Part shown: positions 4,156 to 6,387 of the stretch, in pieces | How positions within the stretch are numbered: the stretch's first letter is position 1 | Layout: each line of letters begins with the position of its first letter | Source: Helicobacteraceae bacterium | GTDB lineage: Bacteria; Campylobacterota; Campylobacteria; Campylobacterales; SZUA-545 | Length of the DNA: 6,387 bases | Assembly: GCA_011390075.1 (NCBI GenBank) | Contig: JAABTA010000049.1 | Span: forward strand, 1-6,387 | Reading direction: 5' to 3' | Notes under the pieces: model-generated | Databases searched by the model: none | What the model saw: only the letters and a program-made list of their open reading frames with translations | What the model was told of the DNA's origin: nothing | Position numbers and translations under genes: made by a program

Positions 4156-4496
4156 TTGGTATTGATGTTATATCAATTAGTAGAATTGAAAAGTTTATAG
4201 AAAAATATGGCGAGAGAGCTCTCTCTCGCTTTTTATCTCCCAAAGAAATTTCCCTTGTCAAATCAGCGCAGAGTGCAGCTGGATTTTGGGCTGTTAAAGA
4301 GGCGGTCTCAAAAGCGCTAGGCTGTGGTATTGGAGCTGAGCTCTCTTTTTTTGACATAGCGATCTCTAAAACACCCAAGGGTGCGCCTCTAGCTACTCTG
4401 AGCCAAAAGGCGCAAAAGCTTCATGGTGTGCATACTCTCTGTGTCTCTATTACTCATGATAAAGATCTAGCTATTGCTGTGTGTTGGTGTGAGTAA
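4152..4496 (+). CDS. acpS: Holo-[acyl-carrier-protein] synthase
   Basis: 114 residues, the normal size of AcpS. The enzyme moves the 4'-phosphopantetheine arm from coenzyme A to the conserved Ser of apo-ACP, which is needed for fatty-acid and lipid synthesis. The N-terminal MIGIDVISISRIEKF contains the Mg-binding Asp (D5). FWAVKEAVSKALG (45-57) is the family signature with the second metal ligand E50. A C-terminal VSITHDKDLAIAV strand matches the SISHDxxYA block of the family. The start is GTG 4152-4154, overlapping the fliL TGA as GTGA. No convincing Shine-Dalgarno precedes it, so translation probably depends on ribosomes finishing fliL. Codons 20-28 encode GERALSRFL, which resembles the usual AcpS segment before the conserved Glu (E32), and also form a terminator-like hairpin. 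Function is firm; the low, coupled expression is inference. Confidence 0.93.
   Translation: MIGIDVISISRIEKFIEKYGERALSRFLSPKEISLVKSAQSAAGFWAVKEAVSKALGCGIGAELSFFDIAISKTPKGAPLATLSQKAQKLHGVHTLCVSITHDKDLAIAVCWCE
4209..4234 (+). terminator. Terminator-like hairpin plus T run inside acpS
   Basis: GCGAGAGA (4210-4217) pairs perfectly with TCTCTCGC (4222-4229) around a GCTC loop. An extra G-T pair (4209/4230) is possible, and TTTTT (4230-4234) follows at once. This has the form of an intrinsic terminator, about 60-80 bases into acpS. It cannot be a full stop because acpS is essential, so it would act as a partial terminator, or be silent while ribosomes cover it. The structure is seen; its activity is inferred. 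Confidence 0.45.
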
Positions 4497-4499
4497 AAT

Positions 4500-4518
4500 A
4501 GGGTGAATAACTCCACCT
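4500..4518. terminator. Weak hairpin between convergent acpS and the chemoreceptor gene
   Basis: The only intergenic space here is 4497-4523. AGG-TG (4500-4505, one bulged G) can pair with CACCT (4514-4518) around an eight-base loop, and T-rich sequence follows in both directions. It could serve both genes, but the stem is short. Confidence 0.3.
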
Positions 4519-4523
4519 CTTTC

Positions 4524-6387
4524 TTATTTATTTTGTACCATTTCGTTAATAATAGCAAAAAGTTGTGAGCTGGCTTTTTCTGCCTCTCTAAAATGACTCA
4601 CAATAATTTTGTGAGAGTCTTTATTCATCTGTTGCAACTCTTTGACAGAGCCAATAATCTTTTCGTGGACTATTTTGTGTGGTTCATTGAGCTTTTTGTA
4701 CGCTTCTGTGTGTCCAAAGTATTTTTTACCATTGCCTGTGTCGTACCACTTGCCTAAGCGACAGTTGTGGTGATCTTTAAACTCTTTATCTGTTTTGTTA
4801 TCAATCACCGCTTGATAGCCGTTGGATTTGTAGACGAGGTGGTCAAATTTTGCCAGTGTTCCAAAGAGCTTATGGGCAACACTCTCATTTCCAGATTTTA
4901 TCTCTTGGGCACTGGAGATGAGTTTTTCTAGAGCATTTTGGAACTCATCAAGTTTCCCAGAGGAGTCATTAGCGTAGCTTTGAGACTTGTCATTAATATC
5001 TACTAATGATGAAGTTGTCTGTTTGAGCACATTAATGCTCACATCGATCTCTGCTGTTGCTTTTTGGGTTCTTTCCGCTAGTTTTCGCACTTCGTCTGCA
5101 ACAACAGCAAAGCCTCTGCCGTGATCTCCAGCTCTTGCGGCCTCTATTGCGGCGTTGAGAGCTAATAGATTGGTTTGATCAGAGATGTCTTTAATTAAAG
5201 TGATGGTGGCGCTAATCCCATCAACATTTTGATGGAGTGACTCTGTATTGTGCTTGGATTCATCCACCATATGCACTACATCGTTCATTCTACCAAGGAC
5301 CTCCTCGGTGCTTGCGCGCACCTCTTTGATAATCTCTCCATTGTTTTCATTATAGATATTGACTTCGTCGATTCTTTCGATACTGTCTGTAAGGCTTGCT
5401 TGCATATCAGTAGCATTTTCTACAGTGTTATTGATCATAAGATCTGTCAGTTCTACAATAAACTCAGATCTCTGTAGGTGCTCTTTGGCCTCTTTGGTGG
5501 CCTCTTGTGCTTTTTGCGCTTCCTCTTTTGCCTGTTTTGCAATTGTTTCTACTTTGTCGATAAAGCTATTAAGAGCAACCGCTGCCTCTCCAATCTCATC
5601 TTTTGATTGAATATTAAGGCGCTTAGAGAGATCACCATCTCCACTGGCAAGATGAATAGAGGTCTCTTTAAGGTTGCCAATTGGTTTAGAAACGGAGCGA
5701 CTCACAACAAACAGTAAAAAGCCAAGAATAAAAAGATCCACTAGACCCATAATAAGAAGCTGTCTAATAAGTGTGTTTTCTGATTGGGCAATGGTTCTTT
5801 CTACAACCGCAACATCTTCTGAAACGACCCCATAGCCTACAATTTGTCCAGAATAATCGGTAATAGGAACTGAGGCGATAAAGTGTTTTCCTGAGATATG
5901 GTGCGTGCTGGTGTTGCTAATATTTACTCCTTGAAGATCTTTTAAAAAGCTCTCTTGGATATTCTCTTTTTTTACAGCTAAAGTGTAGCCACCAATTTTG
6001 TAGCTATCTTGCAAAGCAGTGGCAATATCTAAAAATTCATCTTTAATAAAAACACCAATATCATAATTGTGGCTTTTTTTCCCATCTCTTACAATAGAGT
6101 TAAGCCCTTGCATAAACTCAACAGAGCCTAAAAGCGTGCCATTATCAATAATAGGAGAGAGCCCCCTTACAACAAGCCCCGCTCTTCCTAGCTCTACTGC
6201 AGCAAATGCATTTTGCTGCTTTTGTACATCAATAACTGTTTGTCTAAAAGAGCTAAGGTCATCTCCCCACTTATTAGGACTCCAAGACCGTAAAAATGAG
6301 TGAATAGTGTTGTCATGGATATGGATTTTAATGTTTTTAAAGGTGGTGTTTTCTTTAAATATATCCGATAAACTCCCAAGGCCATCA
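4524..6387 (-). CDS. Methyl-accepting chemotaxis protein: dCache_3-like sensor, HAMP, signalling domain and C-terminal CZB (5' end beyond the right edge)
   Basis: The frame stays open from the stop at 4524 to the right edge, giving 620 visible residues. The Met at 6113 is internal. Numbering from the edge, residues 1-205 are a periplasmic sensor of double-Cache type: IHIHDNTIHSFLRSW, then WGDDLSSFR, then ELGRAGLVVRGLSPI, and a membrane-proximal module ending GQIVGYGVVSED. This fits dCache_3. A TM helix (about 206-228), a HAMP domain (about 230-285) and a helical signalling domain follow. The hairpin tip that contacts CheA/CheW is intact (398-440: DQTNLLALNAAIEAARAG, then GRGFAVVADEVRKLAERT). 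The C-terminus is a CZB zinc-binding domain with H516, C542 (in NCRLGKWY), H570 and H574 (PHKIVH), spaced as in known CZB domains. There is no CheR-docking pentapeptide; it ends VQNK. The N-terminal TM helix and start are missing. The periplasmic ligand is unknown. Confidence 0.92.
   Translation of the reverse strand, partial: DGLGSLSDIFKENTTFKNIKIHIHDNTIHSFLRSWSPNKWGDDLSSFRQTVIDVQKQQNAFAAVELGRAGLVVRGLSPIIDNGTLLGSVEFMQGLNSIVRDGKKSHNYDIGVFIKDEFLDIATALQDSYKIGGYTLAVKKENIQESFLKDLQGVNISNTSTHHISGKHFIASVPITDYSGQIVGYGVVSEDVAVVERTIAQSENTLIRQLLIMGLVDLFILGFLLFVVSRSVSKPIGNLKETSIHLASGDGDLSKRLNIQSKDEIGEAAVALNSFIDKVETIAKQAKEEAQKAQEATKEAKEHLQRSEFIVELTDLMINNTVENATDMQASLTDSIERIDEVNIYNENNGEIIKEVRASTEEVLGRMNDVVHMVDESKHNTESLHQNVDGISATITLIKDISDQTNLLALNAAIEAARAGDHGRGFAVVADEVRKLAERTQKATAEIDVSINVLKQTTSSLVDINDKSQSYANDSSGKLDEFQNALEKLISSAQEIKSGNESVAHKLFGTLAKFDHLVYKSNGYQAVIDNKTDKEFKDHHNCRLGKWYDTGNGKKYFGHTEAYKKLNEPHKIVHEKIIGSVKELQQMNKDSHKIIVSHFREAEKASSQLFAIINEMVQNK

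Noticed and set aside
4212..4225. GAGAGAGCTCTCTC palindrome in acpS as a protein-binding operator
   Set aside because: It lies within a conserved coding segment, and the hairpin-plus-T-run reading explains it better.
5250..5610. Plus-strand ORFs opposite the chemoreceptor
   Set aside because: They are shadows of the highly conserved chemoreceptor frame and show no independent evidence of coding.
4524..6113. Starting the chemoreceptor at the Met at 6113
   Set aside because: The same frame is open to the window edge and encodes conserved dCache-like sequence, so this Met is internal.

Overview
The window looks like chromosomal DNA from a motile member of the Campylobacterota (Epsilonproteobacteria), perhaps a Sulfurimonas- or Sulfurospirillum-like genus. 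The basis is low GC content, tight gene packing, A/T-rich promoters with good (often TG-extended) -10 boxes but no convincing -35 boxes, a fliL-acpS gene pair (a neighbourhood I remember from Campylobacter jejuni), a PDC-domain membrane protein of a type I remember mainly from this phylum, and a chemoreceptor ending in a CZB zinc-binding domain. The genus is inference. I see no insertion sequence, CRISPR array, tRNA, rRNA or phage gene.

Layout. (1) 1-380, minus: N-terminal 126 residues of an RND efflux permease that runs off the left edge. (2) 381-466: divergent promoter region; the rightward promoter is placed so that the next mRNA may be leaderless. (3) 467-2746, plus: a probable operon of a hypoxanthine/deoxyinosine-DNA glycosylase (UDG superfamily), a possible 33-codon leader ORF, a four-helix membrane protein with an N-terminal PDC/Cache-like domain, and an exported coiled-coil protein with one transmembrane helix. 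(4) 2743-3534, minus: a lone MlaE-type lipid-transport permease, convergent with the operon and sharing its TTAA stop. (5) 3535-3624: compact back-to-back promoters for mlaE and fliL. (6) 3625-4496, plus: fliL and acpS, overlapping as GTGA. (7) 4524-6387, minus: a large chemoreceptor (dCache_3-like sensor, TM, HAMP, signalling domain, C-terminal CZB) that runs off the right edge.

How the genes fit together. FliL and the chemoreceptor belong to motility and chemotaxis. RND and MlaE act on envelope transport, AcpS activates acyl carrier protein, and the glycosylase repairs deaminated DNA. The PDC-domain and coiled-coil proteins are of unknown function; their adjacency suggests a shared envelope or signalling role but does not prove it.

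The most interesting items are regulatory. They are a terminator-like hairpin with a T run inside the acpS coding region, a hairpin that hides the ribosome-binding site of the PDC gene beside an ATGA overlap with a small ORF, and a predicted leaderless start for the glycosylase. I did not find a clearly new defence or mobile system.
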